A stretch of 64,000 bases of DNA from Janibacter melonis (GTDB lineage Bacteria; Actinomycetota; Actinomycetes; Actinomycetales; Dermatophilaceae), in contig NZ_JAJBZM010000001.1 in assembly GCF_020567375.1 (NCBI RefSeq), positions 109,396-173,395 of the forward strand, read 5' to 3'. Positions 1 through 8,740 of this stretch are shown here, piece by piece; the first letter of the stretch is position 1, and each line of letters opens with the position of its first letter. The position numbers and the translations under genes are program-made. The notes beneath the pieces are model-generated. The model saw nothing but the letters and a program-made list of their open reading frames with translations. It did not search any database and was not told where the DNA came from.

Positions 1-1
1 C

Positions 2-3000
2 CTGCGCGGGCTGGGCCTGTGGGCGATCTACGGCCGGGACGCGAGCGGTCCGTGGGTGCCCCAGTACGCCGCCTACGTCGCCCAGCCCGTCTTCGTCCTG
101 CTCACCGCCCTGTGGCCGGCGGCCGCCCTGGCCTCGCTGCGGTGGGTGCCGCGGCGCATGGAGCGGCTCATCGCCGTGACGACCGGTCTCGTCGCGGTCG
201 TCATGGTCGGCCTCTTCCCCGCGTCGGGCAGCTCCCCCTTCGCCTGGCTGCTCGCCCGCTCCTTCGACCTCGTGCCGGCGCTCCTCGCCTTCCGCACGAC
301 GAACAAGATCGGCGCGGGCCTGGCCCTCTTCTTCGCCCTCGCGCTCGGCCTGGCCGCCGTCCAGGTCGTGCCCCGCGTGCTGCGCACGCCCGGTCTCGCA
401 CCGGTCGCCGTCTCGGGCACGCTCGTCGCGCTCTTCGCGTGGACCGCACCGGCCTTCACCGGCAACCTCTACATCTCGCCCCTCGACGTCCCGGGCTACT
501 GGCACGACGCCGCCCGGCAGGTCGACGCCGGCGACGACCGCGGGCGGGTGCTCGTGCTGCCGGGGCAGACCCGCAGCGCCTACCGCTGGAGCCTGGAGCG
601 CCCCGACGACCTGCCGAACTCCCTCTTCACCCGTGACGCCGTCATCCCCGAGACGACGCCGAACACCTCCGCGCCCGGCGCGAACTTCCTCGCCGCCCTC
701 GACGACACCCTCCAGTCCGGGACCGAGCCGCGCCACGAGACCTCGGTCTACGCGCGCTACCTCGGGGCCGACCAGGTCCTCCTGCGCCACGACGTGCGCT
801 GGGAGCCGTGGGGCGGGGCCCGGCCGGGGCAGACGGCGGACGCGCTGTCCGGGGACCCCGGGCTGAGCGGCGTGGCGAACTTCGGCCGCCCCGGCGAGAA
901 CACCCTCGCGCCCGGGTCGACCCCGGCCAGCCAGGCCGAGGCGCTGCTGCCCCCGCTGCAGCTGTACGGCGTCCAGGACGCCCGTCCGGTCGTGCGCGCG
1001 ACGGCCCTCGACGGCCAGTACCTCGTCGCCGGCGACGGGTGGGCCGTCGCGTCGATGGCCGCGGCCGGTCTGCTCGAGGAGAACCCGGGCTTCCGCTACG
1101 CGCAGGACGTGAGCGTCGACGAGCTGCGCTCGACCCTGCAGCAGGAGCGCTCGCGCCTCGTGCTCACCGACACCAACCAGCGGCGTGACGCGATCCCCAA
1201 CCGGCTCACCGCCGGGCAGGGTGCCCCGCTCCCCGCCGACGTGCCCCTGGGCATCAGCCGCACCCTCGGCGACGACCCGGCCGACCAGAGCGTCCTCGTG
1301 ACGAGCGGGGTGCAGGTGAGCGCGACCTCGCAGGGCGGGGCCTTCTTCGACCTGCCGTACGGCGTCCCGCAGAACGCCGTGGACGGCGACCCGAGCACCT
1401 CCTGGCTCTTCGGCGACTTCCGCCGGGCAGAGGGGACCTCTCTCACCGCGAGCCTGCCGCAGGCCCGCGAGATCGGCCGGGTCCGGATCACCCCGACGGC
1501 CCTCGGCGACGTGCGGATCAGCGAGCTCGAGGTCTCCGCGGGCGGCACGACCCGTCGGGTGCCGGTGGAGGGCACCCGCCCGGTGAGCGTCGACCTCGGG
1601 GGAGTGGAGGCCGACGAGGTGCGCGTCGAGGTCACGGGGATCACCGGCGACGGCTTCAGCCTCGTCGGGATCTCCGAGATCGACCTCGGCGACGACCTCG
1701 TCGCCGAGCGCACCGTCCGCACGCCGCAGACCTTCGACCGGCTGTACGGCGAGCTGAGCAGCGCGGAGCGAGCGGAGTTCGCGCAGATGCCGCTTGACGT
1801 GCTGCTGCGCCGGGTGACGGGCTCCGCGTCGGCCAGCGACGACACCGAGCGCTTCCTCGTCCGGGACCTCTCCGTGCCCGACGACCGCGAGTACCGCGCG
1901 AGCGCGCACGTGCGGGTCGACGGGGACGTGGAGCCGGTCTACGACGAGCTCCTCGACGACACCCGCGGGTGGACGATGACGTCGAGCGCCTACGACTTCT
2001 ACAACCCCCTCGTGCGGGCGTCCCGGGCCGCCGACGGCGACGCCGGCACCGCCTGGGTCCCCTCGCAGGACATGCAGGACGCGTGGTGGCAGGTCTCCGG
2101 GCCCTCCCGCGCGGTCGACCGCGTGGTCATCAGGCAGGAGGCCGACGCCGAGGGCGAGGACGAGACGCAGTACGCGTCGCAGGTCGAGGTGAGCGTCGAC
2201 GGCGAGAGCGTCGGGCGCTACGACGTCGGGCGCGGACGGACCCGTCTCGACCTGCCCGAGGGCACGCGGGGCCGGACCGTGCGGGTGACGATCACCCGGG
2301 TCGACGGCCGCCTCGCGGGTCGCCCCGCCCGTTTCACGACGATCGACACGGGCCGCGACGTCCGGGTCGAGCCCGGTGACGGCTCCGCCTCGTGCGTGAG
2401 CGTCGCGACCCTCGACGGCGAGCCGGTGCGGATGCGCCCGAGCGACCCGGCAGCGCCGCTCGCCGGCCCCGGCTCGGACGGCACGACGTGGCGTGCGTGC
2501 GAGCGGGTCGAGCTCTCCGCCGGTGAGCACCAGCTGCGTCCCGTCGGGGGCTGGCAGCTCGACGACCTCACCCTGCGCGACGTCCAGGGCCGCACGGTGG
2601 CCCGACCCACGCCCCCTCCGGTGACCCAGGTCCACGACGACCTTGACCTCGGCACGACCGTCGAGGTCGGCCCCGCCTTCGGCCCCTACGTCCTGAGCAC
2701 CGGGCAGGGCTTCGACCCGCGGTGGCGGGCGAGCATCGACGGCGAGGACCTCGGCGACCCCGTCGTCGTCGACGGCTACGCGGTCGGCTGGGTCGTCGAG
2801 GACAACGCCGCCCACACGGTGCACATCGACTTTGCGCCGCAGCGCTGGGCCAACGTCGCGCTCGGCGTGAGCCTGCTCACCCTGCTCGTCTGCCTCGTCC
2901 TCCTCTACCGCGCCGTCGTGCCGCGCGCCGTGCGACCGGGCCGCGAGGGGTCCCCCTTCGCCCGGTGGCGGCGACGCGACGACCAGGCCCCCGCGCTCGC

Positions 3001-3487
3001 GGGGGTGACGCGCGAGCACCACGACGTCTTCGAGGACCCGGACGCGGGGGAGCGGGTCGACCCAACGCCGGACGACACGCCCTCGACCGGCGCCGTCGTG
3101 GACGCGCCGCCCGGTGCGACGGCCTCGCACCGGCGCCTGCCGGCCGCGCTGCGGACCCGGGTCGCGGCGGAGGTCGCGGTCGTCCTCGTCGGTGGCTTCT
3201 TCCTCGGCGTCGGCGGTCTGCTCGGCGGGCTCGCCGCCGTCGCCCTCGCCCGGCACCCCCGGGCCCGGTCGGGCATGCTGATCCTCGGCGGCGTCGCCCT
3301 CGTGCTCGCCGGGGTCGTGCTCTACGTCGTCCTCGGCCGCGACGTGTGGCCGACCGTGAGCGCCGACGTCGTCGCCCGCTCGCTCGTGCCCCACCACGTC
3401 GTGGCCGCCGGCCTCGTGTGGGCCGTCACCGGCGCCCTGTGGCGCTCCGTCGAGAAGGAGGACAGCGATGAGCCCGTCGAGCTCTGA
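2..3487 (+). CDS. AftD-like membrane arabinofuranosyltransferase-type protein (DUF3367), 5'-truncated by window
   Basis: This is the C-terminal 1161 residues of a giant GT-C-type membrane protein. Coding sequence runs unbroken to base 2, so the GTG at 56 is not the true start. Hydrophobic helices fill roughly the first 150 visible residues. A long extracytoplasmic part follows with two discoidin (F5/8 type C)-like modules near visible residues 443-563 and 653-786, each with a DGD-type loop (VDGDPSTSW; ADGDAGTAW). One helix follows near 950-970, then a charged linker and three C-terminal helices. AftD in mycobacteria transfers arabinofuranose from decaprenyl-phosphate-arabinose onto cell-wall arabinan; AftD-like members outside mycolate bacteria have no known acceptor. 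It is paralogous to the gene at 10345 and overlaps the following GT2 gene by 20 bp, so they are probably co-translated. Family assignment is confident; substrate unknown. Confidence 0.8.
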   Translation: MRGLGLWAIYGRDASGPWVPQYAAYVAQPVFVLLTALWPAAALASLRWVPRRMERLIAVTTGLVAVVMVGLFPASGSSPFAWLLARSFDLVPALLAFRTTNKIGAGLALFFALALGLAAVQVVPRVLRTPGLAPVAVSGTLVALFAWTAPAFTGNLYISPLDVPGYWHDAARQVDAGDDRGRVLVLPGQTRSAYRWSLERPDDLPNSLFTRDAVIPETTPNTSAPGANFLAALDDTLQSGTEPRHETSVYARYLGADQVLLRHDVRWEPWGGARPGQTADALSGDPGLSGVANFGRPGENTLAPGSTPASQAEALLPPLQLYGVQDARPVVRATALDGQYLVAGDGWAVASMAAAGLLEENPGFRYAQDVSVDELRSTLQQERSRLVLTDTNQRRDAIPNRLTAGQGAPLPADVPLGISRTLGDDPADQSVLVTSGVQVSATSQGGAFFDLPYGVPQNAVDGDPSTSWLFGDFRRAEGTSLTASLPQAREIGRVRITPTALGDVRISELEVSAGGTTRRVPVEGTRPVSVDLGGVEADEVRVEVTGITGDGFSLVGISEIDLGDDLVAERTVRTPQTFDRLYGELSSAERAEFAQMPLDVLLRRVTGSASASDDTERFLVRDLSVPDDREYRASAHVRVDGDVEPVYDELLDDTRGWTMTSSAYDFYNPLVRASRAADGDAGTAWVPSQDMQDAWWQVSGPSRAVDRVVIRQEADAEGEDETQYASQVEVSVDGESVGRYDVGRGRTRLDLPEGTRGRTVRVTITRVDGRLAGRPARFTTIDTGRDVRVEPGDGSASCVSVATLDGEPVRMRPSDPAAPLAGPGSDGTTWRACERVELSAGEHQLRPVGGWQLDDLTLRDVQGRTVARPTPPPVTQVHDDLDLGTTVEVGPAFGPYVLSTGQGFDPRWRASIDGEDLGDPVVVDGYAVGWVVEDNAAHTVHIDFAPQRWANVALGVSLLTLLVCLVLLYRAVVPRAVRPGREGSPFARWRRRDDQAPALAGVTREHHDVFEDPDAGERVDPTPDDTPSTGAVVDAPPGATASHRRLPAALRTRVAAEVAVVLVGGFFLGVGGLLGGLAAVALARHPRARSGMLILGGVALVLAGVVLYVVLGRDVWPTVSADVVARSLVPHHVVAAGLVWAVTGALWRSVEKEDSDEPVEL

Positions 3488-4313
3488 GCGACCGCTCGTC
3501 ACCGTGGTCGTGCCGACCCGGGACAACGAGCGCACGATCCGCGCCTGCCTGAGCTCCGTCGTCGCGCAGACCTACGAGCACGTCGAGCTCGTCGTCGTCG
3601 ACAACCACAGCAGCGACGCGACCCCGCGCATCGCGCGGGAGCTCGCCGGCACCGTCGTCGTCGCCGGGCCCGAGCGCAGCGCGCAGCGCAACACCGGGAT
3701 CGCGGCGGCCCGCGGCGAGTGGGTGCTGTGGCTCGACAGCGACATGGTCCTGCCGGCGCGCACGATCGACGTCGCCGTCGACACCGCCCTGGCGACCGGT
3801 GCGTCGGCCGTCGCGCTGCCCGAGCGCACCGTCGGCGAGGGCTTCTGGACGGCCTGCCGCGCGCTGGAGCGCGAGTGCTACCTCGACGACCCGTGGCTGC
3901 ACAACCCGCGTCTCGTGCGTCGCGAGCTGCTCCTCGGCGACGCGGGCTTCGACCTGTCGATGTCCGGCCCGGAGGACGCCGACCTGCGGATGCGGCTGCG
4001 CGACGCAGGTCGCCACATCGAGCTCGCCCCGGTGATCGTCGACCACGACGAGGGGCGGCTGACGATCGCCGACGTCCTGCGCAAACGCTACTACTACGGC
4101 CGCAGCATCCCCGCCTTCGCCGCGCAGCACGAGGGCGCGGTCTCGGCGCAGGGCCGCGCCGTCCTGCGCTCGTACGCCCGCAACCACCGGCGGCTGCTGC
4201 GCGACCCCGGGCACGCCGCCGGGATGGTCGCGATGCGATCGCTCGAGGTCGTCGGGTACGCCCTCGGCGCCCGCCGCGGGCGGGCCGACCGGGCGCGGGG
4301 GACGAAGGGGTGA
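3468..4313 (+). CDS. Family 2 glycosyltransferase (GT-A fold)
   Basis: A 281-aa cytoplasmic glycosyltransferase. The N-terminal strand VTVVVPTRDN starts a typical GT2 nucleotide-sugar domain. The metal-binding DxD-like motif is LDSDM near residue 90, and the GPEDADLRMR segment near residue 169 corresponds to the conserved ED motif holding the catalytic base. An AAGGAGG ribosome-binding site lies about 8 bases before the ATG, which sits inside the end of the AftD-like gene. The stop overlaps the GTG of the next glycosyltransferase (GTGA). It probably adds one sugar to a lipid-linked intermediate that the neighbouring membrane GT-C enzymes use or extend; donor and acceptor cannot be read from sequence. 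Confidence 0.88.
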   Translation: MSPSSSERPLVTVVVPTRDNERTIRACLSSVVAQTYEHVELVVVDNHSSDATPRIARELAGTVVVAGPERSAQRNTGIAAARGEWVLWLDSDMVLPARTIDVAVDTALATGASAVALPERTVGEGFWTACRALERECYLDDPWLHNPRLVRRELLLGDAGFDLSMSGPEDADLRMRLRDAGRHIELAPVIVDHDEGRLTIADVLRKRYYYGRSIPAFAAQHEGAVSAQGRAVLRSYARNHRRLLRDPGHAAGMVAMRSLEVVGYALGARRGRADRARGTKG

Positions 4314-5407
4314 CCCGTCGCCTCCTGTGGGTCTCTCTGCCCGACCAGCGGGCCCGGCGCGAGCTGTACTGGATGTCGCGCATGCCCGGCACGCACGTCA
4401 CCGCGCTCGCCCAGCAGGAGCCGGTCGGCGACATCACCTGGGTGCCGAGCACCTACGTGCGCCCGGTGCGCCGCTTCGTCGAGGCCGGCGCGCTCGCCTG
4501 GGTCCGCGGGCTCGACGAGCAGCGCGCCGAGGACCACGACTGGGTGACCTCGCTCGAGCTGTGCTCGCTCGTCACCGGCCAGGCCTCGGCGTGGCGTCGG
4601 CGGGCCCGGGCTCGCGGGGCCCACCCCCTCCAGGCCGTCATCACGTGGGAGAACCTGCCCGACCAGCCGTTGTACCGGGTGCCGCCCTACCGGCAGGCCC
4701 TCGAGAGCTGTCGTGACGCCGACCTGCTCCTGTGCATGGTCGACGCGGCGCGAGACCACCTCCTCGCGCGCGGCTTCGACGACGAGCTCATCCGTGTCGT
4801 CAAGCCCGGCGTCGACACTGAGCTCTTCGTGCCCGCCGAGCAGCCCGTGAGCGAGCCCGTCGTCGTCTTCGCCTCGCCGCTCGCGGCGAACAAGGGCATC
4901 GACCGGGTGCTCGAGGCGATGCGGGTCGTGCGGGCGCGGGTGCCCGACGCCCGGCTCCTCGTCGCCGGCCGCGGCCCGCTCGAGCACCTCGTCCACGAGG
5001 CGGCCGCGCGACCCGGCTCGGGGGTCGAGCACGTGGGCACCCTGGACGCGCCCGGCGTCGCGGCTCTGCTGCGCTCGGCCGCGGTCTTCGTCACCGCACC
5101 GCGCCCGACGTGGAAGTGGACCGAGCAGCTCGGGCTGGCCTACCTCGAGGCCCAGGCGAGCGGGCTGCCCGTCGTCACGACGGCGTGCGGCACGAACGAC
5201 GAGGCGGTCCACGCCCCGAACTCTCTCGTCGAGGACTCCGTCGAGGCGATCGCCGACGCGCTCGTCGGATGGCTCGAGGACCCCGCCCGGCGAGCCGAGG
5301 TCGGGGCGCTCAACCGCTCTCGGATGCTTGCCGAGCACGACCTGCCGACCCAGTGCGCGGCGATGGGCGAGGCGTTCGCCGAGGTCGAGGCGCTGCACCG
5401 CTCGTGA
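4310..5407 (+). CDS. Family 4 glycosyltransferase (GT-B fold)
   Basis: A 365-aa protein whose GTG start overlaps the preceding stop in the GTGA arrangement; in-frame sequence further upstream overlaps the GT2 gene and is rejected. The C-terminal half carries the GT4 signature: VVKPGVDTELF, then a nucleotide-binding strand (VVFASPLAANKGIDRVLEAM), the glycine loop VAGRGP and the E-x7-E region TEQLGLAYLEAQASGLPVV near residue 270. The N-terminal half is less conserved. It is expected to work at the cytoplasmic membrane face with a nucleotide-sugar donor. Its stop overlaps the next gene, so four consecutive genes are translationally coupled. Confidence 0.85.
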   Translation: MTRRLLWVSLPDQRARRELYWMSRMPGTHVTALAQQEPVGDITWVPSTYVRPVRRFVEAGALAWVRGLDEQRAEDHDWVTSLELCSLVTGQASAWRRRARARGAHPLQAVITWENLPDQPLYRVPPYRQALESCRDADLLLCMVDAARDHLLARGFDDELIRVVKPGVDTELFVPAEQPVSEPVVVFASPLAANKGIDRVLEAMRVVRARVPDARLLVAGRGPLEHLVHEAAARPGSGVEHVGTLDAPGVAALLRSAAVFVTAPRPTWKWTEQLGLAYLEAQASGLPVVTTACGTNDEAVHAPNSLVEDSVEAIADALVGWLEDPARRAEVGALNRSRMLAEHDLPTQCAAMGEAFAEVEALHRS

Positions 5408-7131
5408 GCACGCTGCGCGGCGCCCGTCTCGGGGCCCTCGTCGGCCTCGTCCTCGGGGTGCTCGCGCTCGGGCCGGCCCTGGCCCCCGGGTACACGCTGC
5501 ACTACGACATGGTCTTCACCCCGCAGCTGCCGCTGTCGGCGCGCACGCTGGGGGTGGACGGCTCGGTCCCGCGCGCGGTCCCGAGCGATCTCGTCGTCGC
5601 GCTCGTCTCGACGCTCGTGCCCGGCTGGGTGGTGCAGAAGGTCGTGCTGCTCGGGTCCTTCGTCGTCGCCGGCGCCGGTGCGGGGCGTCTCGCGACGACC
5701 CGGCCGGGCAGCGTCGCCGCCGCCGCTCTCATGACGTGGAACCCGTGGGTGGCCGAGCGGCTGGCCATCGGGCACTGGGTCTACGTCGCCGGCCTCGCTC
5801 TGCTCCCGTGGGTGCTGGGCGCAGCCGTGGCCCACGTGCGGGCCCGCGCTGACGGTCCGGCGCGCGAGCGCTGGGCGCTGCCCGTCCTCCTCGTGCTCGC
5901 CGGGCTCGGCGGGTCGACCACCACCCTGCTCGCCGCGATCGTCGCGGCGGTCGCCGTCGTCGCGGCCGGCACCGGACGACGAGACCGGGCGCGCGGTCTC
6001 GCCGTCGTCGCCGTGGTGAGCCTCGTGGTCTCCGCCGCGTGGTGGTGGCCCTTCCTCACCGCGGCCCCGTGGAGCGCCGACCCCTCCGGGGTCGAGGCCT
6101 TCGCGACGACCGCCGACACCCCCTTCGGCCTCCTCGGCTCGGCCCTGCTCGGCGGCGGCATCTGGCACGAGCCGTCGTGGCCGGTCGAGCGCACCGGGGT
6201 GCTCGTCTCCGGGGTCGCCCTCCTGCTCACCCTCGCCGTGCTCGTCGCCGCCCTCGCGCGGCGGTCGTGGTGGGCCGACCCCCGCCGTCGCTCGGCGGCC
6301 CTCGTCGGGCTGCTCGCGCTGGTCCTCGCCGTGGTCCCGGCCACCGGGCCCGGTGCCGCCCTGACGACGGCGCTCGTCGAGCACGTGCCCGGCGCCGGCC
6401 TGCTCCGCGACTCGCAGAAGCTCCTCGCCCCCGCCGTCCTGCTCCTGGCCGTCGCCGCGGGCGCCGTCGTCGACGGCCTCGTGCGAGCACGGGCCGGCGT
6501 CGTCCTCGTCGTCGCCGCGGTCGTGTGGCCGGTCGCGACGCTGCCGGGTCTCGCCCTCGGGAGCGCGGGCGCCTGGGGGAGCGTCGACTACCCGGCCGCG
6601 TACGTCTCGGCCGCGGCCGCCGTCGACGACGCACCCGGGCAGGGCGCCGTCCTCGTCCTGCCGTGGAGCACCTACCGGGCCTACCCCTGGGACGCAGGTC
6701 GGGTCGTGCTCGACCCGTGGGACCGGCTCGTGCGGCGCGACGTCGTGCGCAGCGACGACCTGCCCGTGTCGGGGAGACGGGTGGTCGGGGAGGACCCGCG
6801 GGCGGCCGAGGTCGGCGAGCTGCTCCGCGGCGACGCCCCCGCGGCCGAGCAGCGCGAGCGGCTGCGTGCGCTCGGCGTGCGCTACGTCCTGCTCGACGCG
6901 AGCCAGCCCGGCGACCCCACGACGAGCACCGACCTCGGCGGAGCCGTCGTCGTGAGCGAGGGCGGGCTCACCCTCACCGATCTCGGGCCGACCTCGGTCG
7001 CGCCGCGACGTGATGCGCCGGTCGGCCTCGTCCTGGCCGTTCTCGGGTCGCTCCTCGTCCTCGTCGGCGCGGCCCGGGCGCACCGGCGGGCGCCCGCACG
7101 GCGTCGCGCGGACGACGCGACGCGCGGGTAA
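5404..7131 (+). CDS. Polytopic membrane protein, putative GT-C-type glycosyltransferase (Rv0226c-like)
   Basis: A 575-aa integral membrane protein with about ten to twelve hydrophobic helices and a soluble C-terminal segment around residues 390-530, ending in a basic tail. GTG start overlaps the previous stop (GTGA). The first extracytoplasmic loop contains HYDMVF; an acidic residue in this loop is typical of GT-C glycosyltransferases, which use polyprenyl-phosphate sugars. Length and neighbours match the uncharacterised M. tuberculosis membrane protein Rv0226c as I recall it. That match is from memory and from context, so the enzymatic role is an inference. It could instead be a polymerase or flippase-like accessory protein. 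Confidence 0.65.
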   Translation: MSTLRGARLGALVGLVLGVLALGPALAPGYTLHYDMVFTPQLPLSARTLGVDGSVPRAVPSDLVVALVSTLVPGWVVQKVVLLGSFVVAGAGAGRLATTRPGSVAAAALMTWNPWVAERLAIGHWVYVAGLALLPWVLGAAVAHVRARADGPARERWALPVLLVLAGLGGSTTTLLAAIVAAVAVVAAGTGRRDRARGLAVVAVVSLVVSAAWWWPFLTAAPWSADPSGVEAFATTADTPFGLLGSALLGGGIWHEPSWPVERTGVLVSGVALLLTLAVLVAALARRSWWADPRRRSAALVGLLALVLAVVPATGPGAALTTALVEHVPGAGLLRDSQKLLAPAVLLLAVAAGAVVDGLVRARAGVVLVVAAVVWPVATLPGLALGSAGAWGSVDYPAAYVSAAAAVDDAPGQGAVLVLPWSTYRAYPWDAGRVVLDPWDRLVRRDVVRSDDLPVSGRRVVGEDPRAAEVGELLRGDAPAAEQRERLRALGVRYVLLDASQPGDPTTSTDLGGAVVVSEGGLTLTDLGPTSVAPRRDAPVGLVLAVLGSLLVLVGAARAHRRAPARRRADDATRG

Positions 7132-7206
7132 CATCGTGACGAGCATCGCCCTCGCGGGCGCGACGCCACGGCTACACTGACGCCGGAACCCACGAGAGGA
7201 CGTGCA

Positions 7207-7356
7207 GTGAACAACGACAACAAGGTCGCCTACAACGTCGCCGGCGCTGTCATCGGCGCGTTGCTCGCCGCCGTCGCGATCTTCTCGATCGTCCAGGTCC
7301 AGAGCAGCGCCCAGACGCCGCAGGAGCACACCCGGCTGATCTCGTACGACAGCTGA
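7207..7356 (+). CDS. DUF2613-family micro-protein (Rv0236A-like)
   Basis: A 49-aa protein: a short polar N-terminus, one hydrophobic segment at about residues 11-30 (VAGAVIGALLAAVAIFSIVQ) and a polar tail. A GAGAGGA ribosome-binding site lies 7-13 bases before the GTG. DUF2613 members are about 50 aa with one N-terminal helix; the M. tuberculosis member Rv0236A lies beside aftD. Its position here, after a run of envelope glycosyltransferases and just before a strong terminator, fits that family. It probably helps assemble or stabilise the membrane enzymes; no function is established. Confidence 0.7.
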   Translation: MNNDNKVAYNVAGAVIGALLAAVAIFSIVQVQSSAQTPQEHTRLISYDS

Positions 7357-7368
7357 GTCCCACGCATC

Positions 7369-7405
7369 ACGAAGGGGGAGGACCGGGCCGGTCCTCCCCC
7401 TTCGT
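7369..7405. terminator. Bidirectional intrinsic terminator-like hairpin
   Basis: Two perfectly complementary 18-nt arms (7369-7386 and 7388-7405) beginning ACGAAGGGGG and ending CCCCCTTCGT. It lies between the DUF2613 gene and the convergent GT4 gene, so it can end transcription from both sides. There is no long U-tract, as is common in high-GC actinobacteria. Confidence 0.8.
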
Positions 7406-7417
7406 CGTGCCCGGCGG

Positions 7418-8695
7418 TCAGGCCCGCAGCGGCTCCGGCTCGGGCAGACGGTGCTCCAGCGCCGCGTCGCGGGGCGCGAGGAGGGCGTCGAGGTCGATGA
7501 CGTCGTCCTGGTGGCGCGGGGCCAGCCCGAGGACCGAGGCGATGACGTGCTCGAGGCGCAGCCCGGTGCGGTGCCAGTCGAAGGACGCGGCGTAGGTGCG
7601 CGCCGCCCGACCGAGGTCCTCGCGCAGGCACGGGTCGTCGAGCAGGGTGCGCACGTGCTCCTCGAGCTGGGCCCGGTCGTCCGCGAGCAGGCCGGTGCGG
7701 CCGTGGACCATCGACTCGCTCGGCCCGCCGGCGAAGGAGTACGCGACCGCGGGCGTGCCGTGCAGCCCGGCCTCGACGATCGTCAGGCCCCAGCCCTCCT
7801 TGTGCGAGGGCATGACGACGACCCAGGAGGTCGCGAGCAGCCGGTGCTTGTCCTCCTCGCTGACGAAGCCGTGCATCCGCACCCGGTCGGCGACCCCGCG
7901 CTCGCGGGCGTGCGCGACGATCTCGTCGGCCCAGTAGCCGTCGCCGACGACGTGGAGCACGAGACCGGGGTGGTCGACCTCGAGCTCGGCGAGGAGGTCG
8001 ACGGCCTGCTCGACGTGCTTGTGCGGGACGAGGCGGCCGAGGAAGAGCAGGCTCGGCTCCGCGGTGCGGGGGAGCGCGGCGTAGGTGTCGAGGTCCGCGG
8101 GGCGGTCGTTGCCCGAGTACACGAGGTCGACCCGCTCGCGGTCGACGCCGAGACCGACGAGCTCGTCCCGGGTCGAGCGCGAGACGGTGACGTACCGGCT
8201 GCGCCGGTAGACCCACGGGGCCAGGCGCGACTCGAGCGCCCAGCCGAGCCGGGCCAGCCGGGGGCCGAAGACCGCCGACCACTGGTCCTTGTGGACGTGG
8301 TGGACGACGTCGATGACCGGGACGGGCGAGACGAGCGGCGACCAGAAGGGCACGCCGTTCTGGACGTCGAGGACGACGTCGTACTCGTGACCGCGGCGCA
8401 GGACGTGCCACAGCCCGTGGAGGTAGCAGGTGAAACGGCCGCCGCGGCGGCGCACGACGACGTCGCCGTGCCGGTCCTCGCGTCGGGCCCCGGGGAAGCG
8501 GGCGGTGTGGATGACGACCTCGTGCCCCTGGGCCGTGAGGACCTCGGAGGTGCGCTCGGTGAAGGTCTCCGCACCCCCGGCCTCGGGGTTCTCCCGGTCG
8601 CGCCAGGACAGGTAGAGGATGCGCAGCGCCCCGTCGGCGCGGCTCGTCGTCGAGCTCCGTCGTGCCACCTGGCCCTCGTCCTCCCGTTCGGCCAC
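7418..8695 (-). CDS. Family 4 glycosyltransferase (Rv0225-like)
   Basis: A 425-aa GT-B glycosyltransferase. The N-terminal domain opens with RILYLSWRD and a GGAE loop; the C-terminal domain has the LFLGRLVPHKHVEQAV strand-loop and the E-x7-E motif in KEGWGLTIVEAGLHG. It is divergent from the methyltransferase at 8731. Start is uncertain: the GTG at 8695 gives the longest form but has a weak ribosome-binding site. A second in-frame GTG at 8668 has GGGAGGA 10 bases upstream and would give 416 aa. The arrangement (GT4 divergent from methyltransferase genes) recalls Rv0225/Rv0224c of M. tuberculosis. Likely cytoplasmic, with a nucleotide-sugar donor of unknown identity. Confidence 0.87.
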   Translation of the reverse strand: MAEREDEGQVARRSSTTSRADGALRILYLSWRDRENPEAGGAETFTERTSEVLTAQGHEVVIHTARFPGARREDRHGDVVVRRRGGRFTCYLHGLWHVLRRGHEYDVVLDVQNGVPFWSPLVSPVPVIDVVHHVHKDQWSAVFGPRLARLGWALESRLAPWVYRRSRYVTVSRSTRDELVGLGVDRERVDLVYSGNDRPADLDTYAALPRTAEPSLLFLGRLVPHKHVEQAVDLLAELEVDHPGLVLHVVGDGYWADEIVAHARERGVADRVRMHGFVSEEDKHRLLATSWVVVMPSHKEGWGLTIVEAGLHGTPAVAYSFAGGPSESMVHGRTGLLADDRAQLEEHVRTLLDDPCLREDLGRAARTYAASFDWHRTGLRLEHVIASVLGLAPRHQDDVIDLDALLAPRDAALEHRLPEPEPLRA

Positions 8696-8718
8696 CGGGG
8701 CGCCCCCGGTGCGACGGT

Positions 8719-8740
8719 TAGGGTAACCCCGTGGGTTACC
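8719..8740. promoter_or_regulatory. Divergent promoter with perfect 8-bp palindrome over a start codon
   Basis: TAGGGT (8719-8724) lies 6 nt before the GTG at 8731, predicting a leaderless transcript for the methyltransferase. On the minus strand TACCCT (8725-8720) can serve as the -10 for the divergent glycosyltransferase. GGTAACCC (8722-8729) and GGGTTACC (8733-8740) form a perfect inverted repeat overlapping both -10 boxes and the start codon. It could be a repressor site controlling both genes. Confidence 0.55.

Noticed and set aside
5140-7329. 729-aa minus-strand open frame
   Set aside because: Antisense shadow of the 575-aa membrane protein and the DUF2613 gene; low-complexity charged translation without any recognisable motif.
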